In this document: positions 1-5,521 of the stretch, in pieces | Layout: each line of letters opens with the position of its first letter | Numbering within the stretch: position 1 is the first letter of the stretch | Source of the DNA: SAR324 cluster bacterium | Lineage (GTDB): Bacteria; SAR324; XYD2-FULL-50-16 | Assembly (NCBI GenBank): GCA_002401295.1 | Contig: NVSR01000046.1 | Coordinates: 12,835-18,355, forward strand | Direction of reading: 5' to 3' | Length of the DNA: 5,521 nucleotides | The notes under the pieces: model-generated | Databases searched by the model: none | Seen by the model: the letters and a program-made list of their open reading frames with translations, nothing else | Told to the model about the DNA's origin: nothing | Made by a program: the position numbers and the translations under genes

Positions 1-209
1 TTTTGGCTGATATAAGCAACAGAGTTATTTTTTATCCCAAGATATTTAAGTGTTCTTGAAATGGATTTTACAGAGGCTGTATTTTCAAGCCTTAAAAGCA
101 AAACAAGACGTTCCCAGTTATCCCCTGAAATGCTAGAGTTCGGGGGATCAAAATTGGTATAACAAGATTCAAAAAGCGACAATAGAATCCCAAGTTGCTG
201 ATCAAACAT
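1..209 (-). CDS. Unknown protein, N-terminal 69 residues only (runs off left edge)
   Basis: Reading the minus strand from an ATG at 209 gives 69 codons with no stop before the window ends, so the gene is truncated by the edge, not broken. The protein begins MFDQQLGILLSL and continues with a hydrophilic, mostly alpha-helical-looking sequence. The stretch around residues 45-66 (SVKSISRTLKYLGIKNNSV) loosely resembles a helix-turn-helix, but this is only an impression. A GGAG lies 10 bases upstream of the ATG, and an in-frame TGA upstream makes this the first ATG after a stop. The gene is divergent from the secreted-protein gene at 468. I do not recognise the family and assign no function. The support is the uninterrupted frame in AT-rich DNA plus the ribosome-binding site. 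Confidence 0.55.
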   Translation of the reverse strand, partial: MFDQQLGILLSLFESCYTNFDPPNSSISGDNWERLVLLLRLENTASVKSISRTLKYLGIKNNSVAYISQ

Positions 210-243
210 TATTGGGTCGCTCCGCTCTTCTCAGGTATGTCAT
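202..243 (-). CDS. Possible 13-residue leader ORF overlapping the next start
   Basis: An ATG at 243 on the minus strand follows an unusually strong purine tract (GGGGGAGAG) directly upstream and opens 13 codons (MTYLRRAERPNNV) ending in TGA. The ORF overlaps the first 8 bases of the gene starting at 209, in a different frame. This is the arrangement expected of a translationally coupled leader peptide. It could also mean that the true start of the downstream gene lies here with a frame change. It is too short to judge by coding statistics, so this is a tentative call. Confidence 0.2.
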   Translation of the reverse strand: MTYLRRAERPNNV

Positions 244-245
244 CT

Positions 246-308
246 CTCCCCCTTTGTGAGTTGTTTTTGCGAACATCAGGATAACCTGATTTACTCAAAA
301 AAGGGGAG
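246..308 (-). promoter_or_regulatory. Nested inverted repeats that could sequester a ribosome-binding site
   Basis: In minus-strand RNA, bases 308-294 can pair with 260-246 as a 15-position stem with one G-U wobble and one mismatch. The downstream arm of the stem contains the GGGGGAG purine tract that precedes the ATG at 243. Inside it, 290-275 form a second perfect hairpin of 6 pairs with a 4-base loop (ATCAGG / CCTGAT on the plus strand). The outer stem pairs better as minus-strand RNA than as plus-strand RNA, where the wobble becomes an A-C mismatch. A cis-acting translational control element is therefore an attractive inference. The inner perfect repeat could instead be a protein operator between the divergent genes. 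The pairing is seen; the function is inferred. Confidence 0.35.
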
Positions 309-458
309 GGGTGGCTTGTTACAGCTCAGATTATTTCTTTCCTTTTTTTAGCAACGGTTAACTGGGATATGAACGGAGTCCATATACTATTTTATCCCGC
401 TATTTTTAAAACAGAGGACTCTGGTTTCACTATAAAAAAAGGCAATAGAGCTTCAAGC

Positions 459-466
459 GGAGAAGG
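459..466 (+). promoter_or_regulatory. Ribosome-binding site deciding the start of the secreted-protein gene
   Basis: GGAGAAGG lies 5 bases (counting from GGAG) before ATG 468 and 10 bases (counting from AAGG) before ATG 477. It therefore supports one of these two starts over the longer reading from 369. Confidence 0.6.
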
Positions 467-467
467 T

Positions 468-1178
468 ATGAATTTAATGAAACTGACTATAATTTTCTTT
501 AGTAGCTTCTTGTTTACCCCTAGTATTTTTAGTAACACTCAGAATTTAGTGATTGGATTAGGGATGGGGCATTTTGCCTATTCAAGTGTTGATTATCCAC
601 ATGAAAGGCAAATTTATACTGAGGATAGTTCTTCCACAACAAGAGGGGAGGTACAAGGGGGCTATCAAGGTCAGTTTTATATTGAATGGTATTTATTCGG
701 TAACCTTGGCATTGGCTTTCGCCAACTTTCAACTTTCAATCTAACCTTCCCCATTCCTATCTTTGAATCTATAGTAGGTAATCATTTTGAAGATAAAATT
801 ACAATCAATTCTCGTTTAATAACATTACAGTGGATTTTTTTAGGTTCCAAAAGCTATGCCCGTTTGGGGGGCATAGTTGGTAGTGGTACGACTAATTATA
901 AATGGGAAACCTCCTGTTCTGGCACCTCTCTGGGACGAAGTTGCGAAGAGCGGGGCATCCTGAATCAAAATAGGGCAGCAACAGGGAATGCTCAACTCAC
1001 CGGTCTATTTTTAGATTGGGGGGGAGACGACTTTGGTGCTCGTCTTGGATACAATCAATTAAAGACAGACAGTTTTAGTGAACTAAAAAATGAGGATAGT
1101 TCCGGTAACATAACTACAATCAGTGATTTGGATGGTTCGGGGAGCGGATATTATCTCGACTTCAGATGGGCTTGGTAA
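468..1178 (+). CDS. Secreted, probable outer-membrane beta-barrel protein of unknown function
   Basis: This is a 236-residue protein from the ATG at 468. It starts with a lysine-bearing n-region and a hydrophobic segment (KLTIIFFSSFLFTPSIFS), a clear Sec signal peptide with likely cleavage near residue 22. The mature part is rich in Gly, aromatic and Ser/Thr residues in alternating patterns typical of beta strands. It ends in GYYLDFRWAW, an aromatic C-terminus like the signal recognised by the outer-membrane assembly machinery. Two cysteines about residues 150 and 159 may form a disulfide in a surface loop. Its size suits a small 8- to 10-strand barrel. Start choice: GGAGAAGG at 459-466 sits just ahead of 468; ATG 477 is also possible, while an in-frame ATG at 369 would bury the signal peptide 33 residues in and lacks a ribosome-binding site. 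It appears monocistronic. The family is not recognised. Confidence 0.75.
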   Translation: MNLMKLTIIFFSSFLFTPSIFSNTQNLVIGLGMGHFAYSSVDYPHERQIYTEDSSSTTRGEVQGGYQGQFYIEWYLFGNLGIGFRQLSTFNLTFPIPIFESIVGNHFEDKITINSRLITLQWIFLGSKSYARLGGIVGSGTTNYKWETSCSGTSLGRSCEERGILNQNRAATGNAQLTGLFLDWGGDDFGARLGYNQLKTDSFSELKNEDSSGNITTISDLDGSGSGYYLDFRWAW

Positions 1179-1393
1179 TTTTTTGATCTCCCTCCCTTGT
1201 TATACTCAAACCAGTTGGCTAAGTGAGCAAATACTATTCTATCTCTGTGATTTTTCAAGATTTATAAAACTTGTAGATGCTATTTTTTCGAACTTTTGCT
1301 AGGGGTAAGTCAATATGACGCAATAGAGTACTCAAGAATACTGCACAGCAAGACGCTTGCTTAAAGTCACTAATCCACAGCCATAAAAAGCGA
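1179..1393. other. Gene-free spacer before ftsY
   Basis: I see no supported gene here. A T-run directly after the upstream stop (1179-1184) has no clear preceding stem, so it is not a convincing terminator. A small hairpin (AGCAAG-ACG-CTTGCT, 1347-1361) lies about 30 bases before the ftsY start. The spacer presumably carries the ftsY promoter, but no pair of -35 and -10 boxes with good spacing stands out. Confidence 0.4.
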
Positions 1394-2494
1394 ATGTTTT
1401 TCAGCAAAAAAAATCGAGACGAAAGGAAAAGGCTCAAAGAGGAAAAACGAGAAGCTGTCCTCACAGAAAAAGAGCTTAGTAAACAGATATCGGAAGCCGA
1501 ACAAGAGGCACAGACCCAAGTTCAAGAAACAGTTTTAACTAAAGAAATCAAAGCGCCTCAAGAGGAGAAAACTTCCTTTTTCGGTAAATTCAAGCGTGGC
1601 CTGTCAAAAACCAAGCAAATGTTCACGGGCAGCCTGGATCAACTTGCCGGAGAGGATCCCATTGATGATGACTTCATCGAAGATCTGGAAGAACGGCTGC
1701 TAGGTGCTGACTTAGGATTTCCGACTACGGAAAAAATCATCAATATTATCGAAGAAAAGCATAGAAAAAAAGACATTCAAAGCCAAACAGAAGCCATTGA
1801 GACAGTGAAAAAGGTAATCTCCGAGATTTTAGATCAGGGAGATCACACTCTTCCTCTCGCTGAATCAGGGCCTACTGTCTATCTCTTTGTAGGGGTGAAT
1901 GGGGTTGGTAAGACTACATCTATCGGCAAACTAGCTGCCAAATTCAATCAGGAAGGCAAGAAGGTTCTGGTTGCTGCGGGAGATACTTTCCGTGCTGCAG
2001 CAATCGAGCAACTCAAGGAATGGGCCATTAGAGCCGACGTGGATATCATTGCCAATGCCAGTAATTCCGATCCTGCTGCTACCATGTATGAAGCCGCAGA
2101 AATGGCTGTAGCTGGCAACTATGATATTCTGCTTTGTGATACTGCTGGTAGATTGCAAACTAAAAAGAATTTAATGGATGAGCTAGATAAAATGCAACGG
2201 GTGATTAAAAAAGTCATTCCCGATGCACCTCATGCATCCATCTTAACGCTAGACGCCAATACCGGGCAGAATGCCATCATTCAGACGAAAGAGTTTTCCA
2301 AGCTCATCGGTTTGGATGGACTGATTGTGACGAAGTTGGACGGTACCGCAAAGGGTGGTGTGATCATCGGTATCGTGAATGAGTTTGAAATCCCCGTATA
2401 TTATATTGGTGTGGGAGAGGCTATTGATGACTTGCAACCCTTTTCACCACGACTTTTCGCAGACTCCCTCTTTGAAAAAGAGAAGGGTGAGTAA
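1394..2494 (+). CDS. ftsY: Signal recognition particle receptor FtsY (SRP GTPase)
   Basis: FtsY is the membrane-associated GTPase that docks the SRP (Ffh plus 4.5S RNA) with its ribosome-nascent chain at the Sec translocon. The 366-residue protein has a short, highly charged acidic/basic A domain (about 1-58) and then the amphipathic membrane-binding helix FFGKFKRGLSKTK (62-74), as in E. coli FtsY. The four-helix N domain spans about 80-150 and the G domain the rest. All G motifs are visible: P-loop GVNGVGKT (167-174), DTFRAAA (197-203), DTAGR (249-253), TKLD (313-316) and the closing GVGEAIDDLQPF (339-350). FtsY and Ffh share these, but the absence of a C-terminal Met-rich M domain and the presence of the A domain identify FtsY. 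The A domain is much shorter than in E. coli, as in many bacteria. No strong Shine-Dalgarno precedes the ATG. The gene seems to stand alone. Confidence 0.97.
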   Translation: MFFSKKNRDERKRLKEEKREAVLTEKELSKQISEAEQEAQTQVQETVLTKEIKAPQEEKTSFFGKFKRGLSKTKQMFTGSLDQLAGEDPIDDDFIEDLEERLLGADLGFPTTEKIINIIEEKHRKKDIQSQTEAIETVKKVISEILDQGDHTLPLAESGPTVYLFVGVNGVGKTTSIGKLAAKFNQEGKKVLVAAGDTFRAAAIEQLKEWAIRADVDIIANASNSDPAATMYEAAEMAVAGNYDILLCDTAGRLQTKKNLMDELDKMQRVIKKVIPDAPHASILTLDANTGQNAIIQTKEFSKLIGLDGLIVTKLDGTAKGGVIIGIVNEFEIPVYYIGVGEAIDDLQPFSPRLFADSLFEKEKGE

Positions 2495-2532
2495 AGGTTA
2501 AAAATCAGATCTTTCCTCAAAATTCCAATTCC

Positions 2533-2554
2533 CTCCTGGTGAATTCACCGGGAG
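2533..2554. terminator. Strong hairpin downstream of ftsY, without a U-tract
   Basis: CTCCTGGTG and CACCGGGAG form a 9-pair stem (one G-U) around an AATT loop, 38 bases after the ftsY stop and 62 bases before the next start. It lacks the T-run of an intrinsic terminator on either strand, so it may be a factor-assisted terminator, an mRNA-stabilising 3' structure, or a palindromic protein site (core GGTGAATTCACC). Confidence 0.35.
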
Positions 2555-2616
2555 AGTGCCAAAAATAAGTCTTCGATTTACCTCCTTCTAGTAAAAAAAC
2601 TTCGATTATTAGGGTT

Positions 2617-3798
2617 ATGAAAAATCAGCGATTGATTGAGCGTCTTTTTTTCGGTATGGGGCTGTTATTTCTATGTGCTTCCTTGCTCATGGTTTTAATC
2701 GAGTCCAGTGATGTCCTTTTACTTCCCGGATCACCTCGTTTTCCGGCCATTGTGCATTTGATCACTCTGGGCTTTTTTGCTTCCATGACCATGGGGATTC
2801 ATTACCAGGTATTCCCACGGCTTTTCAAGCGAGAGATGGCTTGGAAATCAGGAAGCTGGATTGTTTTCGTACTGCATCTTGTAGGTACTGCCATGCTGGC
2901 TCATGGTTTCGCGACGGGGAATAAAGTGATGGTCTATTGGGGAGGTCACTACCTGGTATCAACCGCGATTATGATCTTTTTCGGGCAATGTCTGGTGACG
3001 ATAATCCGTACTTCCAAGGAACACCGCAAATGGAGCTATATTTTACCAGGATTGGGGATGTTCCTCACTGTAGGCATGGGATCCATGTTGGCTCTTGACC
3101 TGATGTTTGGCACTTATGAGCTTTATCATTATGGATATATTGTTCCGCACCTGTTGATGGGAGCCTTTCTTTTCTTAATTCCTATGTTGCTCTTCCCTTA
3201 TTATGCTGTGGCTTCGCCTAATGAGGAAAACCACGTCCCTTTAAAATTGATTCCTATTATTTTGGTCGTCGTGGCTTTGATGGCCATTGTCAGTATCTTT
3301 TACGGCTGGAACTACAATCGATCCTCCATCCTGACATTAGGCTGGGTTGATTTGATGGGATTGATGGCTGTCTTGATCATTCAAGAAGCAAAAGTCGGCT
3401 GGTCGAATCCAAGACTGGGAGCCATTTCGAACTTGAGGGTTGTGGGATGGTTAGGCATTACTTTTTTCATTATGCTGTTTCTCATCTCGAAGATGATGGG
3501 TGCGCAGATCGTTGTGACCAAACTGGTTGTGAGTGGCGGACTGCTCTTTATGCTAGTTCCCATGATTCCCAGCTTTTTGTATTTTTCTCGAAATTACGCA
3601 GACGCCTTGGTTGCTACTAATGAAGATAAACAACAAGAAGTACGCCTCTTCCTAGCTCAAGGGATTTTGGGAATTCTGATTGTAGGATCTTATTGGTTTG
3701 GGCTCTCTATGGGGATCTATGTTGGCTGTGCGGGCTATTTGCTGGGAGTTATCTGGCAGGGGAAAATAACCTTTCTTCCTGTTAAGGTGAAGGTTTAA
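2617..3798 (+). CDS. Polytopic membrane protein, NnrS-like / oxidase-subunit-like
   Basis: This is a 393-residue, very hydrophobic protein with about 12 predicted membrane segments (roughly 12-30, 43-65, 82-100, 108-130, 139-162, 174-196, 209-229, 239-256, 276-296, 299-321, 346-364 and 367-383). Several segments carry histidines suited to heme or metal binding: VHLITLGFFASMTMGIHYQVFP (H47, H62), GGHYLVSTA (H111) and a YHYGYIVPHLLMG segment (H171, H178). The HLxxLGF pattern followed by a Gly and a Pro-containing helix end recalls NnrS-type and heme-copper oxidase-related membrane proteins. Family assignment is by pattern only and cannot be fixed here. A short AGGG lies just before the ATG. The gene is convergent with an oxidase subunit I-like gene 40 bases away, which suggests a linked role in respiration, nitric-oxide handling or oxidase biogenesis (inference). 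Confidence 0.65.
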   Translation: MKNQRLIERLFFGMGLLFLCASLLMVLIESSDVLLLPGSPRFPAIVHLITLGFFASMTMGIHYQVFPRLFKREMAWKSGSWIVFVLHLVGTAMLAHGFATGNKVMVYWGGHYLVSTAIMIFFGQCLVTIIRTSKEHRKWSYILPGLGMFLTVGMGSMLALDLMFGTYELYHYGYIVPHLLMGAFLFLIPMLLFPYYAVASPNEENHVPLKLIPIILVVVALMAIVSIFYGWNYNRSSILTLGWVDLMGLMAVLIIQEAKVGWSNPRLGAISNLRVVGWLGITFFIMLFLISKMMGAQIVVTKLVVSGGLLFMLVPMIPSFLYFSRNYADALVATNEDKQQEVRLFLAQGILGILIVGSYWFGLSMGIYVGCAGYLLGVIWQGKITFLPVKVKV

Positions 3799-3840
3799 AA
3801 TATTCGAATATCGATATTCGATATTCGATATTTAGTTTTT
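3799..3840. terminator. Bidirectional terminator made of a repeated ATATTCG unit
   Basis: The 40 bases between the two convergent genes consist almost wholly of a 7-base unit (ATATTCG or its inverse) repeated about four times. The sequence includes a perfect 18-base palindrome, TCGAATATCGATATTCGA, at 3804-3821. A longer fold pairs 3799-3813 with 3819-3832 (14 pairs, one bulge) around a 5-base loop. A T-run at 3836-3840 follows on the plus strand, and TTTT follows the structure on the minus strand. Position and structure fit a shared terminator. The final T's overlap the stop codon of the minus-strand gene. Confidence 0.7.
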
Positions 3841-5209
3841 AAACGCTTTGATCTTTCTGCCGGATCGTTCGCAAAAAGACCGTGATAAAGATAACCACTC
3901 CAACTAATGTAACCAGAGTTCCCACCCCCATAATACTCATTCCAATGACCTTAGGAAGGTTATCCAGTCCCTGCCCAGCTCCTGCTGTTTTCCGTCCTAC
4001 ATTGTGCATCCCTGCCCAATACATACCGGAGACAAACAGTATGCCTCCTGTACCGCAGAAAACAGGCTGCCACTTCACCCATTTGTTCAGAATGAGTTTT
4101 TTATCAAATAAAGGTAAAACCCCATAACAAACTCCCATGAAGGAAAGAGTGACCGCTCCGATTACCGCATGATAATGAGATGGAATCTTCACATTTGGGA
4201 TGTAATGATTGATGGTCATCCCCAGGATTCCTCCATATCCAAAGAGCAGGATGGAAAAGATCAAAGAGGTGTAGAGTGGGTTATTCCAATCAATCTTTTC
4301 CCGCATTAACTGCAAGACAATAGCCCCGCCAATGATTCCGGTACTAAGTCCGGCACCAAATCGCATCAAAAAGGTATAGGAATCAGTTAATTCCTGACTA
4401 CCAATCTCATAGAAAAAAGGTAAAACCGGTGCGGGTAAGCTGAATAAAAAGATGATGCCCAGCATCACTTTACTCGTGTTCAATGAAAGTGGAGCTTCTT
4501 TGAAGACTAATCTGCTCATGAACAGCCATCCCGTTAGCATGGCAATCGCATTAAAAAACTGCATGATATGTCCGGCTCCCCAGAACAGATACTCATAGTA
4601 GACTTTCTCAGTCAGAGTAGGATCCAGTTTGGCGAAGGTTACAAAAAATGTGAGCATGGCCACGCCAAAGGTGAGGCTGATCATTTTTACACCAAAGGTA
4701 AACTCCGGCTGCAGATCTTGGTGCTCCTTTTCTCGACCAACTACCCAAGGTAACAGCATGCTGATAGATACTCCTAGGAAGAAGAAAATCAATGCTGTAA
4801 AGAAAAGAGGGTGATTCAATACAGGAATGTAATTGGACATGATCGGATTTTCTGCCCCGATGAAAGGAACAATCACCACCATAGCGATGCCTGCAACGGT
4901 TAAGACATAACCTGTCCAGGAGATTGCTTTCCACAGATTACTGGGTGTTGAGAGGATTACCTTAGCGAGGTTGCAATAAAAACACTCAAAAGATAAAAAC
5001 CACATCACCAGAGCGAGGTTTACGTGGGTCACCAAAGAGATATAGAAAAAATCTTCATGAGGTAAATACTCATAGACCCCTGGTGTTCTGGATGCGGCTA
5101 AGAACAGCGCAAAAACCTGAGCGAAGACAATGGTGACAACGGAAACAATGAGCCAAGATTTGGTCAAGTAGCGTTGATGGCTGGGCAGGACACTGATTAA
5201 TTTTTCCAT
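3839..5209 (-). CDS. Divergent heme-copper oxidase subunit I-like membrane protein
   Basis: This 456-residue protein with about 12 membrane helices resembles the catalytic subunit of heme-copper oxidases (cbb3/NorB-like side), which bind two hemes and reduce oxygen or nitric oxide. Visible landmarks are a helix II histidine in VTHVNLALVMWFLSF (H62, candidate low-spin heme ligand), a helix VI histidine in FWGAGHIMQF (H214, candidate copper B ligand), and a helix X HxH in IPSHYHAVIGAVTLSFMG (H345, H347, the expected high- and low-spin heme ligands). RKT (406-408) recalls the conserved RR region. The expected adjacent His pair of helix VII is absent: the matching stretch reads LPAPVLPFFYEIG (258-270). 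It may therefore not be a standard oxidase. No subunit II or cytochrome c gene is in the window. The start lies two bases after a 31-codon Cys/His ORF, and there is no strong Shine-Dalgarno of its own, so coupling is likely. Confidence 0.8.
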   Translation of the reverse strand: MEKLISVLPSHQRYLTKSWLIVSVVTIVFAQVFALFLAASRTPGVYEYLPHEDFFYISLVTHVNLALVMWFLSFECFYCNLAKVILSTPSNLWKAISWTGYVLTVAGIAMVVIVPFIGAENPIMSNYIPVLNHPLFFTALIFFFLGVSISMLLPWVVGREKEHQDLQPEFTFGVKMISLTFGVAMLTFFVTFAKLDPTLTEKVYYEYLFWGAGHIMQFFNAIAMLTGWLFMSRLVFKEAPLSLNTSKVMLGIIFLFSLPAPVLPFFYEIGSQELTDSYTFLMRFGAGLSTGIIGGAIVLQLMREKIDWNNPLYTSLIFSILLFGYGGILGMTINHYIPNVKIPSHYHAVIGAVTLSFMGVCYGVLPLFDKKLILNKWVKWQPVFCGTGGILFVSGMYWAGMHNVGRKTAGAGQGLDNLPKVIGMSIMGVGTLVTLVGVVIFITVFLRTIRQKDQSV

Positions 5210-5211
5210 GC

Positions 5212-5307
5212 TTATTTTTTATTTCGATCATTAAGTGGTTTTCTCTGCAAGGTATCTTCCTTGTGTCCACAGTCCGGATAGGGGTGAAAACCGCAGGAAT
5301 TTTCCAT
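5212..5307 (-). CDS. Putative 31-residue Cys/His mini-protein, coupled to the oxidase-like gene
   Basis: An ATG at 5307 on the minus strand opens 31 codons ending in TAA, with only GC between that stop and the ATG of the oxidase-like gene. The peptide starts MENSCGFHPYPDCGHKED and becomes highly charged toward its end (QRKPLNDRNKK). It has no membrane segment. C5, H8, C13 and H15 form a compact C-x2-H-x4-C-x-H arrangement that could bind a metal such as zinc or copper; it is not a CxxCH heme c site. The ribosome-binding site is weak (GGGA close to the ATG; a TTG directly before it is an alternative start). The tight spacing, the clustered Cys/His and the lack of a good ribosome-binding site for the downstream gene support a real coupled small gene. 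Chance remains possible at this length. Confidence 0.45.
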   Translation of the reverse strand: MENSCGFHPYPDCGHKEDTLQRKPLNDRNKK

Positions 5308-5336
5308 CAATCCCGAGGACAATGAAAAGACCCTAA

Positions 5337-5510
5337 TCCATAAAAAAAGTTAAAGATTGTAATTTTGGCTTGCTTTGTCAAGAAACTAGCAATAAAGGGA
5401 AGTACTTAAGGTTAGGTTTCATTCTGGCTGATCTTAAAGAAAAACGATACCATGTTCATTTAGAAAAACAAGCAAGACCGACTCATCTAGAAGACCTTAA
5501 GTCTTTGTGA
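5337..5510 (+). pseudogene. Coding-like plus-strand stretch without an ATG, possible gene remnant
   Basis: One plus-strand frame is open for 57 codons between TAA 5334-5336 and TGA 5508-5510. Its second half reads like real protein (GFILADLKEKRYHVHLEKQ and then ARPTHLEDLKSL). There is no ATG; the only possible starts are weak ones such as TTG at 5370, with no ribosome-binding site. It could be the tail of a decayed gene or chance. Apart from this and the candidate promoter, I see nothing else in the last 200 bases. A short AAGTC/GACTT inverted repeat at 5499-5513 covers its stop. Confidence 0.18.
5356..5381 (-). promoter_or_regulatory. Possible promoter for the mini-protein and oxidase-like gene
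   Basis: On the minus strand, a perfect TTGACA (5381-5376) is followed 14 bases later by TACAAT (5361-5356), a good -10 box with short spacing. At 17-base spacing the hexamer is AATCTT, a poorer box. It lies about 50 bases upstream of the 31-codon ORF, the right place for a promoter of the pair. Sigma-70-type use is assumed. Confidence 0.35.
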
Positions 5511-5521
5511 CTTGCCATGAC

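Noticed and set aside
383..388. TATACT as a -10 box for the secreted-protein gene
   Set aside because: No acceptable -35 hexamer at 16-18 bases; AT-rich sequence gives such matches by chance.
369..467. N-terminal extension of the secreted-protein gene from ATG 369
   Set aside because: It would place the signal peptide 33 residues inside the protein and has no ribosome-binding site; GGAGAAGG sits directly before ATG 468/477.
1347..1361. Small hairpin AGCAAG-ACG-CTTGCT before ftsY as terminator or switch
   Set aside because: It is only 6 pairs with a 3-base loop and no T-run; too weak to assign a role.
1290..1363. Plus-strand coding-like stretch before ftsY
   Set aside because: Short, no start codon or ribosome-binding site, and no recognisable protein pattern.
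1255..1464. Minus-strand 69-codon frame overlapping the ftsY start
   Set aside because: It overlaps the well-supported ftsY 5' end antisense; its composition reflects the complement of Lys/Glu codons.
1931..2437. Minus-strand frames inside ftsY (1931-2158, 2249-2437)
   Set aside because: They are antisense shadows of conserved ftsY G-domain sequence.
4608..4934. Minus-strand 108-codon frame inside the oxidase-like gene
   Set aside because: It is an out-of-frame shadow of the 456-residue protein with no ribosome-binding site and non-protein-like composition.
5070..5270. Minus-strand 66-codon frame spanning the oxidase-like gene start
   Set aside because: It overlaps both the supported start of the oxidase-like gene and the 31-codon Cys/His ORF in another frame; no independent support.

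Overview
The window comes from a Gram-negative, respiring bacterium. It holds a signal-peptide protein with a typical outer-membrane beta-barrel C-terminus, an SRP receptor, and two polytopic membrane proteins of respiratory type. Base composition is moderately AT-rich. Nothing in the sequence fixes a genus.

Left part (1-1178). A partial minus-strand gene of unknown function runs off the left edge; it starts at 209. It is divergent from a secreted, probably outer-membrane, protein on the plus strand (468-1178). The gap between them carries nested inverted repeats. Read as minus-strand RNA, these would fold the purine-rich ribosome-binding region of the left-hand gene into a stem, and a very short leader ORF overlaps that gene's start codon.

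Middle (1394-2494). ftsY encodes the SRP receptor GTPase, complete with all G motifs. It is preceded by about 215 bases and followed by about 120 bases with no gene; the latter contains a strong hairpin.

Right part (2617-5307). Two convergent membrane-protein genes are separated by 40 bases that form an AT-rich bidirectional terminator built from a repeated 7-base unit. The plus-strand gene encodes a 393-residue protein with about 12 membrane segments and conserved histidines, NnrS-like or oxidase-subunit-like in character. The minus-strand gene encodes a 456-residue divergent heme-copper oxidase subunit I-like protein. It keeps the heme-ligand pattern of the superfamily, but the adjacent His pair expected for copper B is not visible. 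Immediately upstream of it, with only two bases between stop and start, is a 31-codon ORF rich in Cys and His that looks translationally coupled. No subunit II, CcoO or CcoP partner is present in the window.

Most interesting points: the coupled Cys/His mini-protein with the active-site-altered oxidase homologue, the convergent pairing with a second His-bearing membrane protein, and the possible RNA switch in front of the truncated left-hand gene.
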